Under the pieces are notes generated by a model, which was given only the letters and a program-made list of their open reading frames with translations, was not told where the DNA came from and searched no databases. Of a stretch of DNA of 64,000 bases, positions 34,451 to 45,884 are shown piece after piece. Each line of letters begins with the position of its first letter. Position 1 is the stretch's first letter. A program made the position numbers and the translations under genes. Source of the stretch: Diphasiastrum complanatum (Eukaryota; Streptophyta; Lycopodiopsida; Lycopodiales; Lycopodiaceae); NCBI GenBank assembly GCA_029204225.1, contig CM055103.1, forward strand, positions 45,254,380 to 45,318,379. The letters are read 5' to 3'.

Positions 34451-35170
34451 TTGATCAAGAAGGAAGATGAATTGATTGCAAAAGGGAATGTCTTTGTCAA
34501 GTTCAAGATTGCAAGGGAGGTCCAATTTTCTACAAAGTGTGATACACCAATGGAGTCAAATGTAAAGCTCACTATAAGTGGTAATGAAAGATCCTTCAAG
34601 GACATTACTCACTATATGAAGCTAGTTGGTTCACTCATATATCTAACCATCACAAAACTTGATCTTAGCTATTGTGTTGGTAGGTTAAGTCAATTTATGC
34701 ATGATCCTTGTGTGGAGCATTGGAAGCTAAGCAAGAGAGTATTGAGGTACATCTCGGGTTCTAGAGATTTTGGCATTTTTTATGAAGGATTATCATTTAA
34801 CTTGTATGGATTTTTAGATTTGGACTTTGCTAAAGATCAACTAGATAAAAAATTCATAAGTGCACATGCTATTTTTATAAGTGATGGACCTATCTCATGG
34901 ATGTCGAAGAAACAAGAAACAATCTCATTATCTTCTAGTGAGACGGAGTACAAAGCCTTGACTTCATGCACAAAGGAGATACTTTGGATCAAAAGATGGT
35001 AATGGACTTTGACTTGTTGGATAGAGTCCAATCATCTTTTGTGATAACCTTTCAACCCAAATATTGGCAAGAAATCCTACTTTTCCAAGGAGCAAGCATA
35101 TTGAAGTGGCTTATCATTTTGTGAGAGAACAAGTCATGGCAAAGGAGGTGGAGCTTCAGCAAGTTTAGGG
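34451..35170 (+). pseudogene. Copia RT tail and RNase H
   Basis: Encodes the region after the RT palm: CDTPMESNVKL, YMKLVGSLIYLTITKLDLSY, GRLSQFMHDPCVEHW and LRYISGSRDFG. RNase H follows (ETISLSSSETEYKALTSC, KEILWIKRW), with SDxDxA replaced by LDLDFA. The frame ends at 35,002, but after a frameshift NPTFPRSKHIEVAYHFVREQ continues the RNase H end to about 35,165. RT catalytic core is absent. Immediately downstream, an oppositely oriented gag fragment starts, so this copy is truncated at both ends. Confidence 0.85.
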
Positions 35171-35224
35171 CAATTGGTCAAATGACATTTTGGAAGATAT
35201 AAATCCTCCAAGAGGCTCATCCTC

Positions 35225-35503
35225 TTCCTAAGTCAAAGAGATCTTGGAGCACTAATAGTGACTTCATTCTCACCTTCCATATGGAATAGTTTGTGGATTC
35301 AATCTTGTTGGAGATTAAGCTCACAGTTTCCTCCTTGGTGTTTCAATTTCATTCAAAACTCTTTTCTGACCATCACCAAGTTTGGATCACAAATCTTCTC
35401 ACTAAGACTCAATTTCAACTCGTCCTCACAAGACCACTAATTTTCTAACAACAAACTTGTTAAAAATGGATTGTCCTTGATCATTTATTATCCTCTTGTA
35501 CTT
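35225..35503 (-). pseudogene. Copia gag start and leader, minus strand
   Basis: Sequence at 35,245-35,310 matches the first gag codons of 12,883-13,203 (IWKVRMES...LVLQD region, here with substitutions). About 170 bp of leader separate it from the primer site. The rest of gag is cut off at the junction with the plus-strand Copia RNase H. Confidence 0.65.
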
Positions 35504-35516
35504 GGCTCTGATACCA
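35504..35516 (-). other. Primer binding site, minus strand
   Basis: GGCTCTGATACCA, perfect reversed initiator tRNA-Met site, abutting LTR start TGTTCAAAGTAC at 35,517. Confidence 0.85.
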
Positions 35517-36520
35517 TGTTCAAAGTACAATACTTAGGACCATAAATGAGCCTAGAAAAGACTCCAAGAGTGATTGATTGATGGCTCCACCCATCTATTG
35601 CAAAACTAGTCATCAATTTCTTGATCTAGATTAGCAATTTAAGATCCACAATCAAGAGCAATTAAATAAAATGATCAAACATGAAAATCCAACCTCACAT
35701 GTGTGTGGTATGTGAAAAATGCAAAAATAGGCCAAAAGTCTTGTATATAGGATAAACACACATGTGTGGAGCCTGTTTCCACGTGTGAAACTAGTGTACT
35801 TGTCATGTACCATAAACATATATGTTGTACATATGAGTTAATTCAAGTTCTAGTGGCTAAAATGGCCAAAAACTAGTTTTCTAGATATATGACACATGGC
35901 ATCAATCTATTGATTGCATGAGCCAAATACTTTTGATAGGTGTCATATCCCATGTGTAGAGGACAACTCACATGTGTGGAAATAGTTGAAGTAGGCGAGT
36001 TTTTGCTTCTTGAAGATTTCTATGAAGATCTCCATATAGTAGGAAACTGGACCAGTGCCCAAGATAGAAAGTTTGATCCAAGTGTCAAAATTGCATGATG
36101 ATGACAAGGCATCCTCACACGTGTGAGATCTGATGCATGATCAATACCTCGAGCTCCAAGAAGTGTATATATAGAGGCATATTTGGCCACAATCAATATG
36201 AAACATCAATCTTGGTTTTGGAAGCAATTTTGTGTAATTCTCTCTATTTGTCTACATTTGTTTTGATTGTTTTGAGGTTCTATCATAGTGTACTTTATTT
36301 TTAGGTTGGAGTCCGTACTCTGACAGGTTTTCACACATGTGAAACCAGCAAATACATTTACCTTCAATAGATGATTGTTCTTGTTAAGATTTTATGTCTA
36401 GAATTGATCTAGATTGATCTTAATCAATAGGGCTCTTCTCCTTTGAAGTTAGGTGAAAATCTAGCATGTAATAAGGAAGAGGCTCATCCTCTTCATCGAT
36501 ATTCTCATCACATTGTATGA
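35517..36520 (-). repeat. Copia LTR containing an inverted LTR segment
   Basis: The first 190 bp match LTRs at 12,358 and 13,985. The last part (CTCTTCTCCTTTGAAGTTAGG through AGCATGTAATAAGGAAG) also matches them. Between lies 35,707-36,425, which matches the plus-strand solo LTR at 41,063 in the opposite orientation. Confidence 0.7.
35707..36425 (+). repeat. Plus-oriented LTR segment nested in a minus LTR
   Basis: Shares CATGTGTGGAGCCTGTT, TCTAGTGGCTAAAATGGCC, TCTTGGTTTTGG, ACTCTGACAGGT and GATTGTTCTTGTTA blocks, in order, with 41,063-41,915. Both outer ends of that LTR are missing. It carries several CACATGTG/CACACGTGTG palindromes. Confidence 0.75.
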
Positions 36521-36635
36521 CGTGAGGGACATAACTTTCAAGCTACATCTTAGAAGAAAAATTTTCTCCCTTAGGATATCTAAAAGTCATTCATTGTAGA
36601 TCTACATAAATTAGTTTAAGAACCTCTTGTAGCAT

Positions 36636-37040
36636 ATGGGAGCTATCGGATCAGTCATCGACGATCAAGACACAGTTATGACACTACTATCGAGCCTACC
36701 ATCTACATACAAAAATTGGGTGTTGATTATGACACACTCAGATTTAACTCTTTCTAGAATTATCACTATGTTGTTGCAGGAAGACAATCGAACAAATGGT
36801 GCTTCCACCTCCTCGAATATAGACTCACACGTCCTAGAAGCAGAAGAAGAAAGGCCATAAACAATTCAAGTCAAATCAAAAGCAGTCATCAACCTAGAAT
36901 CAAGAGCAATCATTGAAAACATAAACAAAAAAGAAGATGTTTTGCAAGTTATTGAAAGGAGATTCAAGATTGCAGGATATTGAAAGCCAAAAACAACAAA
37001 GAAGTAATCGAATCACCAAGCTAATGTTAATCACAAAGTG
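36636..37040 (+). pseudogene. Copia gag (UBN2) fragment
   Basis: MGAIGSVIDDQDTVMTLLSS and LPSTYKNWV with LTLSRIITMLLQEDNR match the C-terminal UBN2 part of Copia gag, which normally reads LLxSLPxxY...LLxEExRR. After the stop at 36,858 other frames keep traces of a zinc-knuckle region (CRILKAK-like). Gag N-terminus and everything after the knuckle are absent. It follows the LTR above but is on the opposite strand to that element. Confidence 0.7.
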
Positions 37041-37319
37041 TGCATGCCAATTTGTCATTGGTGCATATTGGTTTCCTCTTTACAACTCATTGGTGGTCTA
37101 TGACTTGTGAACCAACTTGCTTGTCTATATGCTAGACTCATTTGACATGACAAAACTGAACGAAAATCAAATAAACATTGTTGTTTTTTCTATGTTAAAA
37201 ATGCATTGTTTGTTAATAAGTTTGTAACACACTGAAACATTACACTTGTCTAGGTTGTGACCGTTTAGAAAGATATTTGGAAATATTACATGTAATGCAT
37301 AGCTGGTGCATCGATGTGT

Positions 37320-37677
37320 TCTAAGATAGTTATGTTAGTTAAGTTAGGGGATTGCTTGTAAAAAGACAAGGGACATCACTGTTGAAATCTTTTGGCTCAT
37401 TTGCCATTGAGAGAACTAGGAGCTCCATCTCCTCTTTCTCCTTTGTGAATGTGAGCCTTGGGATCTTGATCTTGCTAGGTCCCATGTGCCCCATCACATG
37501 AATCCATGTACTCCTAATTCTCCATTATGGAATCCATCTCCTTTTGAGCTTCACTTTGATATGATCTTTGTGGTAGCTTGTGGTTATTGCTCATCTTTGG
37601 TTCTCTTCAATGTAGGTGTGGTGCTCCTTATTCTAGCTTGCTTGGCTTGGATTGAGAGATATGGCATATGGCATTTG
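37320..37677 (+). repeat. LTR-family A, plus strand, with adjacent primer site
   Basis: Shares ATAGTTATGTTAGTTAAGTTA, TCTTTTGGCTCATTTG and CTAGGTCCCATGTGCCCC blocks with copies at 11,981, 47,529 and 52,735. A primer site follows, which fixes its orientation and LTR identity. Confidence 0.75.
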
Positions 37678-37690
37678 TGGTATCAGAGCC
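37678..37690 (+). other. Primer binding site, plus strand
   Basis: TGGTATCAGAGCC is a perfect initiator tRNA-Met primer site. Confidence 0.85.
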
Positions 37691-38585
37691 TAAGATCCAA
37701 TAATCATTTGAGAATCTCATTTCATTTGAAGAGTTTATTGCTTTTGTAACTTTCTTTTTGCTAATTTTTAACTTTTAGTTTTCAAGTATATTTAAATAAA
37801 TTTTTAGCATTCATTCTCATTCTTAGTCTCTAATTTGATTCCATAGTTTTTTTAAAGATTTGTGTTAGCTTTCATTTGGACCAATTTGCAAGCAATTTGG
37901 ATAACGGGTGCAAAAGTTATTGCAATTTTCTCAAAAGCTATCAAAATAGGTGGTTACAAATTGGCTTTCACTTTGTTCAAAATTTTTAGATTTGATTTGA
38001 GGATTTCATCCTAGTTTCTTTACATAAGTCATGGTCTCTTCAATAAATTTTAGACCTGTTCTGCTGTAAATTTGACCTATCAAATCACCTTCAATTATTG
38101 ATCTGATTGTATAGTCCGACTTGTTCTTAGCTCCCTATAGGTACTGAGTTTCTGTGATTTGGATCAATATTAAGAGAGTTATGATCAATTCAGTGAAGTT
38201 GGGTTAGATTTGCCAAAATTCTAGAATTTTTCTTTGTATTTCTTGGTGGGAGAGAAATGCACTGCCAAATTTCTTTTTGTTGTACATTTTTTTAGTTTCT
38301 TCACTTTGAAAGGCTCGCAGGTTTTTTTAAAGTCATTTTTTCAAAATAATTAAAATTAAAATTAAAATTTTTAATTTTTGCGTGGTCGAGCTATTTAAAA
38401 AGTTTGACTATCCTATTTGCGCTTGAAACTTATATCCCCAAAAAAAAACTTTTCTGTTTCCAATATCGATTTTGAGCACGTTTTTCGCTCTACTAGACTT
38501 GTTCTAATAGTTTGTTTGCGCTTGAATTCGATATCAAGTGTACGAATCTCACAAATTCTCTATATTCACTTTTCATTTTTACTTG
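37691..38585. other. No gene recognised
   Basis: AT-rich leader-like DNA after the primer site; no gag follows. Confidence 0.4.
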
Positions 38586-38589
38586 ACCT

Positions 38590-38834
38590 CAGATTTTGAC
38601 GCTGTAAAAAAGGAAAGTTGTTCTGTGTGTGGTGATCTACAAGTTGAGGATAATCATTTTACAATTGTATGTTCATTCTTTGAGGATTCAAAACTTTTAA
38701 GTGGGTGGAAAAGAGCATTTAGCCACTTATCGAATTCCATTGTGCATAAACTTCAACTCAGTGTGAGGGTTGACTTCAATGATCTCTTCATCAGATTTAA
38801 CCAGAAGAGGCGCTTGGCAATCATCCACAACTAA
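38590..38834 (+). pseudogene. Possible LINE zf-RVT zinc-binding fragment
   Basis: The plus frame shows CSVCGDLQVEDNHFTIVC, a C-x2-C-x8-H-x4-C arrangement with the same spacing as the zf-RVT domain at the end of plant LINE reverse transcriptases, then LLSGWKRAFSHL with a plausibly placed tryptophan. RT itself is not visible upstream. The match is one motif only, so this is tentative. Confidence 0.35.
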
Positions 38835-40030
38835 TGCAAGGCATAGGGAATGGAGGTTGTCTCAAGTTCTTCACAGATGAGAAAAAGACAGGAGCTGATA
38901 ACTTGCTACAAAGATCTACCTACAACAATCACCATTGTGGGAGAACAATAGTTTCAAATATACTTTAGTAAAAATCTGTGTATACACTTTTTCATTCAAT
39001 AAATGAAAGCCCAAGTTGGGCATAAGTACATGTATTTTGTGCTCCCAAATTCATAAAATGAAGTAGCATTTGATATATCAATGTATATTTATCTATGAAT
39101 TCTATACATGTATTTTTGTTCTATGCTATCTGTATTTGTTCTTATCTTAATTTAGTATAACTACATCATCCTTTGCCATCATCAATAACGGGAGGCTGAA
39201 GCCTTGCCCTAGCCAGTATACTCAGGATAATTTCTTGTCTAAATCTGTACACCTGGCCTGATGTGTACTCAAGAAGTGTAAACTACAAGATAGAACATTC
39301 ATGTATTAGTAAATAGCTAAAAACATCAACAAAATAGAAAACTAATCATGATTCCAAAAATAAGAATAAATAGAGTTTATTACCTTAGAAATATCAACAT
39401 CTTCTTGAAGGTTGAACCACTCAAAAAATAACTTGGCATTGTATAATGTGTATCACCCACAGCTGAATGAATCATTTTGCTGGGGTGACTGCAAAAAAAT
39501 TCAGCACACAAGAAATCAATTATGAAACAGAATGAATTAGAATGAAACAAATACATTAGAATACTGATTTCAAAATGCTATTAAGAAAGACAAAATTTAC
39601 CTCCAAACTGATGATCTGCCAGTCCACGGAATGAGGAACATTTGTAAGAATATATTTACTTAAATATGGAAGGCATATATCTACATCCTTATGCATATTG
39701 CTCGCTGAATTCATCTTGACACAAAAACCTTTAATACTATTATCTACGGATCTCTTAATAGAGATCGGGTTTAAACTCCAGTGTCACTGCAAAATAAGAT
39801 TGAAATTTCTTTAGTTGCAATTCTGAGAACTATTTCCATTGACAATGCCAATGTTAAAGCATAAAATGACAAGAAGCATTTAATATATCTTACTTGGTAT
39901 GATAAGGGATGAGCAGATACTTTGTTGCTAGTGTGAATCCACTAGTCAAACACTGTGACAATGTGTCATTATTCTCCTTGAAGGCCTGAAGCAAAAAGTT
40001 ACTCAACACCGATAACTCATTGGATGAATC
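38835..40030. other. No gene recognised
   Basis: AT-rich DNA. A 13-bp palindrome GCCCAAGTTGGGC sits near 39,010. Confidence 0.35.
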
Positions 40031-40035
40031 TCTTG

Positions 40036-42827
40036 CAATGTCATAGATGTCAGATTTGATGAGAGCAAGACAATGGCGAATGATGATCCTGTTAGCTACG
40101 AAGTTCTGGAGAGACAGTACTATGACCTGCCGCCAATGACAGAGAGAGCAGAGGACAAACACGAAAACGAATATTTTTGAGTCGGTTCCCATTCGAGCGA
40201 TGAATCTAAAGTAGAAAGATTCAAGAGACAGCCTACTGTTACAATTCCTGTGAACCAAGATGGTTTCAGACTGAGCAAAGCAGACAAAGACAAAGGCATT
40301 GCTGTCCCAGGAGGATCTCCCAGAAGGTCGACTAGACCACGAAGAGCGCCAACAAGATATGTGCCAGGTAGCTCAGCTTCCATATCAAAAGAGTTTTGTG
40401 GATTCAGTGGCAAACCACAAACTTTCGAGGAGGCGATTGAAAGTCCAGAAAAGGACAAATGGATCCAGGCCATGAACGAAGAGTTGGAGTCCTTGAGAAA
40501 AAATCAGGTATGGACGTTGGAGCCATTACCACATAAGCACAAGACTGTCAAATCCAAATGGGTTTTCAAGCTCAAATACGGACCAAATGGAAATGTGATG
40601 AAATACAAGGCAAGACTAGTAGCGAAGGGATTTTCTCAGAGATATGGTATTGACTACTCTGAAACCTTCTCTCCTATCGTCAAACATTCGTCCCTTGGTT
40701 TGTTATTCGCATATGCAGCAGCTTATGACCTCAGGATCCACATTGTAGACGAGAAGGCAGCCTTCTTGCATGGCGAATTAGACGAAGAGGTCTATATGGA
40801 TCAACCCCCAGGATATGTCTCGGATTCGCTTCCTGACTATGAATGCAGAATGCATAGAAGTATCTATGGTCTGAAACAATCAGCCTGACAATGGTACAAG
40901 AAACAAGATCAAGCCCTGAAATCATTAGGATTCAAGCCTCTATTGGCTGATTCCAATGTATATGTCAGAGTTACAGATGGGCAGATCATCATTGTGCCTG
41001 TGTACGTGGACGACACTCTAATACTTTGTAGGAGTGAGTAGCTGATTGCTGAAGTGAAGGCATGTTAAAATTGGCAAAAGCTAACTTGATCAAATCTTGT
41101 AAATACCATTATCACTAGTACATATCATCATTAGACATGTGTGGAGCCTGTTCCCACATGTGAAATAAATACATTTATCATATAGATGAGTCATATAGGT
41201 TGTACATACCATTTCATTTGAGATCTAGTGGCTAAAATGGCCAAAATCTAGTTTTCTAACTATATGCCACTTGGCATCATGTTATTGGTAGGAAAAGCTA
41301 TTTCACATGGATAGGAGTGATCTCAAACGTGCCAAGGACTGCTCATATGTGTTAAAACATCAGTAGTAGGTGAGATCCAACTTTTAGTAGATATTTGTAC
41401 AGGTCCCTATAAATTAGAAAAATTGCCTAAAATCAAGGGCGGTGGCTATAAGTTAGGAAACTTGGTCCATGTGCCTGCCATATTGATGATTATTGGTGGA
41501 TCCTTTGATGAGTAGGCACTCTCACATGTGCCAAATCAGCTGAGTAAGCATTAGCTCTTGTGTATATATGGTGGCTCATTTGGCCATAATTGTCAAGAAA
41601 GCTAAATCTTGGTTTTGGTGCATTCCTTGAGTAATCTCTCCATTTGTCTTATGATTTTATGCTTCTAATGGTTTCTAAGATTAGTGTACTTCATTATTTG
41701 CTGGTAGTCCATACTCTGACAGGTATTCACACGTGTGAAACCAGCAAGTACAAATTTTAATCATATTTGATTGTTCTTGTTAGATTTGTTGATGTAGATT
41801 TGATCTAGTGCTATCTAATCTTTTGTAGATTGGTAGATCAATCTAATCTAACACCCAATCACACTTGTGGATCTGATTTGGATCCATTCTTGGTCCTTTT
41901 TGCTGTACTTTCACAAGACAGACATCTTGAAACATTTCAAGATCGTGGATCTGGGAGAAGCCATGTGTTACCTGGGCTTGCAAATTGAAAGGGACTATGA
42001 GGGAGGTAAGCTATACCTTCACCAGTCCAGATACACCCAGAAGATCCTAGAGGATTTTGGGATGTTGAATTGCAAAGGAGCGAATACTCCAATGCTCGCA
42101 AGGACGATGCTAACAAATAATGACTGTCCGAAGACTTAGGACGAGAGAGAACAGATGCAGCTCACACCTTACAGGAAGCTGATAGAATCACTGATGTACC
42201 TTACTGACATGCCTTGATATTGCTTATGGAGTATTTAGGATGAGCCAATTCTGCACGAATCCAGGCTTGACACATTGGAAGATTGCAAAACACATTTTGC
42301 AATATCTTCAATTAACGAGGGATTATGGATTGTGTTATTGTCGTGATGCAGGTTTCAGGATACTTTCCTACAACGATGCTAGCTGGGCATCTCTCAAGGA
42401 CAATTGTAAAGGCGTCTCAGGAGGATGCACCGTCACATTAGGAGCATTAGTTCTCTGGGTCAGCAAGAAGCAGACCATTGTGGCCCAGTCATCTTGTGAA
42501 GCAGAATATGTTGCAGCAGCAAATATGGCCAACGAGATAATCTGGCTAAGGCAGTTCCTGGATGAATTGGGTGAAACAAGGAACGAGCCTTTGGTCTTGC
42601 AGATGGATAACACCTCTGCAATACATCTGACTAAAGATCCCATGTTCCATTCAAGAACAAAGCACATTGCGATGAAGTACCACTTGATCAGGGATCTAAT
42701 TGAAAAGAAGATGCTGCAGACCACCTTCATCGGAACGCAAGACATGGTTGTTGACATCTTCACCAAAGCCCTAGACAAAGGACTTTTTGAGAGACAGAGG
42801 AGTAGTCTCGGGATCGTAAAGCTATGA
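40036..42827 (+). pseudogene. Copia pol (integrase end, RT, RNase H) split by a solo LTR
   Basis: From a RFDESKTM-like integrase tail, the frame runs through SPRRSTRPRRAPTRYV to RT: MNEELESLRKNQVWTLEPLP, WVFKLKYGPNGNV, VDEKAAFLHGELDEEVYMDQ, then YVDDTLIL (catalytic aspartates present). A TGA at 40,886-40,888 replaces Arg after KQSA, and a TAG follows CRSE. At 41,063 a solo LTR interrupts; coding resumes with DILKHFKIVDLGEAM, a frameshift near 42,210, then RNase H (YNDASWASL, SSCEAEYVAAANM) and DIFTKALDKGLF to a natural stop at 42,825. RNase H is intact and conserved. Confidence 0.9.
41063..41915 (+). mobile_element. Solo LTR (853 bp) with 5-bp target-site duplication
   Basis: Starts TGTTAAAATTGGC, ends GTACTTTCACA, and is flanked by AGGCA (41,058-41,062) and AGACA (41,916-41,920), a 5-bp duplication with one change. 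Removing the LTR and one duplicate rejoins the Copia RT frame exactly. It belongs to the same LTR group as 13,985-14,674. It has a TATATAT box near 41,573 and CACACGTGTG palindromes. Confidence 0.9.
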
Positions 42828-43920
42828 TGCTTTGAGAGAGAGCTGAAGAAACAAAACGTTTTGTTTACAAAGCCTTGCTAGCTTTCAGCCCTCTACTTGA
42901 CGAAGATGTTCGCGAACACGAAAGTCAAGAGACGCGAAGCACGAAAGTTTTTGTGAACACCTGACAAAAAGACACAAACACGAAAGATTCGGGAATGAGA
43001 ATCTTTTGTAGTCCAACACGAGAAAGTCAGATGATGGAAACAAAACCAACGACGCGACACAAAAAATGTCATGAAACCTTTTCTGCTCTCACGCTCCAAA
43101 TTGTACCAGCAAAGATCATGCAAGTACCCAGAAGTACAAATATTTGATCTAATGGCATGACATTAGCAGATACACTCTAGGTCGTGGCTAATCTGCCACT
43201 CTTGTAGTTTTTTGATTAGTTGTAGATCCTTAATCACTCTAATCTTAAAGTTACACAAAGCGACTATATACTTACTGGATGATACTTGACAGATATACGA
43301 ATATACAGAACATACACAAAAATGTATGAAGCAGTCTGATGCTAGTAAGCAATCAAGATGAAATACAGACAAGAAGTCCGCTTGCATGCGAGACGAGTTC
43401 TGTGATCAAGATCCATAGAGATCCACAAGTCTGCTAGTAAGTGAGACATCCACTCGTGAGAGAACTGTATTTCTCTCACGCGAAGGCACTGCGTGGATTC
43501 GCATGCAGTGCTTGAAGAATCAGAGAAAATCAATAGATGATCTTGTAGCCATTGTGCACATGTCAAGTTTTGTGATGTATGATCTTGAATGCAAACATAT
43601 CTGCTATTCGTTGATGAGGTAAATGCAAAATGACGCGGAACTCAGAGTAAACAGCAAAACGGTCAGAAAATCAGCAATAAAGGTGGCACATGGTTTTATG
43701 GGAACACGTGTCAACAGAAAAGACGTTCACTATCATGCAATAACTAAGGGCTCAACGTATAAATGGAGTAATAATTATAAGATAAATAGGCCTAGCGATT
43801 TGGTATTAAAGAATATCCCTTTAGATATCGAAAGCTTGGAACAAAAAAATACAAATGAACAATTGGATTGTAACTTCTCCGGTGTATCGGTGAACAATAT
43901 GAACGATCAATTGGAATAAA
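42828..43920. other. Downstream of Copia pol; no gene recognised
   Basis: A purine-rich TTTGAGAGAGAGCTGA just after the pol stop could be the polypurine tract, with an LTR following (GACGAAGATGTTCGCGAACACG region). A second LTR is not visible for comparison. The 98-codon plus frame at 43,623-43,919 matches nothing I know. Confidence 0.4.
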
Positions 43921-43924
43921 AATA

Positions 43925-44583
43925 ACGTAATATTTCTTTACGCGAGATCCATTTACTCTTGTTGGCTGCAAATCTTCTTGTAAATCCGCTAGCTAAAGGG
44001 ATCCAGTATCAAAGATTTCAACTACTTTGTACGGACCCATCCAACGAGTATCTAACTTGCCAGGAAACTTGATATGATGGTTATCATACAAAAGGGCAAA
44101 GTCTCCCTCGCGCAAAAACGACCTTCCTTATCGTAGTATCAAAAGCTTTCTTTCAGCTTAATTGGATCTTTGTTGTATCTATCAATGCTTGTTTATGACT
44201 CTCTTCAAGTTTTCCAATTGCTAAGAACCTTTTGTCTAAGTTCGATTGCTCGTCAAACCTAGCTTCAACTTGTACACGATATGTCGGTACCTCAAACTCT
44301 ATTGGCAATATCGGGTGCATGCCATAAGTTAAGTAAAACGGAGTTTGTTTTGTAGTCACCTTTTTGGCATTCCTATATGCCCATAGGACAGATGGTAATT
44401 TCTGGTCCCAATCAGATGCATGCACTGTGGTGATCTTATTTAGGATTGTACATAAAATTTCATTGACTCGTTCAGTAAGACCATTAGCCTTTGGATTGTA
44501 CGGAGTTGTTTTTCGGTGCTTAATCATAAAGTGCTTTGTAAGCAGGCATATCGTATCGTTTAAAAAATGTGCACCTCTATCGC
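43925..44583 (-). pseudogene. Gypsy integrase 3' half
   Basis: Read leftward: SDRGAHFLNDTICLLTKHFM (second core aspartate), TTPYNPKANGLTERVNE (core glutamate), WAYRNAKKVTTKQTPFYLTY and YGMHPILPIEF, then after a frameshift near 44,153 LREGDFALLYDNHHIKF, RWMGPYKVVEIFDTGSL and RVNGSRVKKYY. The first third of the integrase, including the zinc finger and first aspartate, is missing; in its place is a Copia integrase piece. Confidence 0.85.
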
Positions 44584-44890
44584 TTGTGTCTCAGCCATGG
44601 CCTTGAATCTCTTGAAGCATTCAAGGCTTTATATTTGTGCTTTACGAATATGACTGTAGACCATCTATAATAATCATCTATGAAAGTGATAAAATAGATT
44701 GCATCTCCTAATGACGGAGTTGGCATTGGACCACAGAGATCGCTATGTATAAGATCCAATACATGCTTTGTTTTGATGGAATGTGATTTTGGAAACTTGC
44801 TTCTAGAGTGCTTCCCATAGATGCATGATTCACAAAAGAAAGATTTCCTATCTAATGAGTGTTCGGTAAAGAGGCTTAGACTTTCTTACC
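44584..44890 (-). pseudogene. Copia integrase 5' half fused to the Gypsy piece
   Basis: Read leftward: FFCESCIYGKHSRSKF (zinc finger cysteines), LDLIHSDLCGPMPTPSLG with the first core aspartate, FITFIDDYYRWSTVIFVKHK, then in a second frame ECFKRFKAMAETQ. At about 44,584-44,592 the sequence switches to Gypsy integrase at its SDRG codons, out of frame. The Copia second aspartate and glutamate are absent. Confidence 0.85.
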
Positions 44891-44950
44891 TCTCTCAGGA
44901 TGTATAGTGTAGACATTACTCATTAATCCTACTTTCAAAAAAAAAAAAAG

Positions 44951-45303
44951 CCTCTTGTTATTAAAGCTAGTAGCTCCTTTTGGGCCTACAAAGTTTACAT
45001 GGATATTATATTGCCTTGAAAAGCACTGATGTACTAAAAGTACATGACATAGGGAGGGTCTTAGGCTCAGTAGAAAGCAAAATTAATAATGTAAGTATAG
45101 TAAAATGGTGTAACCTATAAGGATTTGTCAGCCTATTAAGTTAAGGTGAAACATCATATGTCCTAATTTTAAATTGATGGACAATGACTTTAAGAATACT
45201 AAGTGACATACTAACTAAAATTTGAGCTACTTTGAGGCAATAAATTAATTCCTTTAGCTTATTGGTTCAAATTTTCATTTTTTGTATGGTATGGGTTTTT
45301 TTC
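44951..45303 (-). repeat. Left arm of a 350-bp inverted repeat (LTR-family A)
   Basis: Reverse complement matches 47,529-47,884 with few substitutions and a few indels (e.g. TTATTGGTTCAAATTTTCAT, GTACTAAAAGTACATGACA). It is the U3-like part of LTR-family A on the minus strand. Confidence 0.85.
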
Positions 45304-45309
45304 TTGATG

Positions 45310-45849
45310 AATGAGAAATATAGGCTTCAAGCAAGAGGTGGACCTTCATCATCTCAAGTTACAGAGAAGGCTACGTTCATCAAGGGAAAATTCAAGGGCA
45401 AAGGCAAAAGTAAGTGGTCTAAAAGGCAAGATCAAGGAGAGGCTTTTTCAAATGGCAAAAAGAAAGATAAGTCAAAGCTCAAGTGCTTCTATTGTGGCAT
45501 CAAAGGACACTTTGCAAGTGAGTGCGACAAGAAGAAGAAGAGAGATCAAGGAGACAAGCAAGGTAATCTTACTCATGATGAAGATGGTTTGGATGTTCAA
45601 AACTCAAGTGATGATGCTTTTGTGATGTCTTCATTTATGCTTGCTAATGTTGGAGTTCTAGATCCATGGTGGATTGATAGTGGTGCAAGTTCACACATGA
45701 ATTTTCACAAAGAGTACTTCACTTCTTTGTTGGCATATGGAGATAACAAGAGGGTGATCTACATGGCCAATGATGGTGAGTGTGCAATCAAAGAGATTGG
45801 CACAATTCCTGTTGGATTGATATACACAAGAACTGGATTTTGGACCTGA
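45310..45849 (+). pseudogene. Copia gag zinc knuckle and protease start
   Basis: A basic stretch (KGKFKGKGKSKWSKRQDQGE) leads to a CCHC knuckle CFYCGIKGHFASEC and then WWIDSGASSHMNFHKEYF, the aspartic protease active site with its DSGA intact, followed by VIYMANDGECAIKEIGTI. The open frame runs from 45,262, but its first codons lie in the inverted-repeat arm, so true gag sequence begins about 45,310. It ends after GTIPVG where homology to its relative at 2,943-3,555 is lost. The rest of the polyprotein is missing. Confidence 0.85.
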
Positions 45850-45884
45850 CAAACAAAATTTGAATCAAATCAAAAAGTGAGCAC

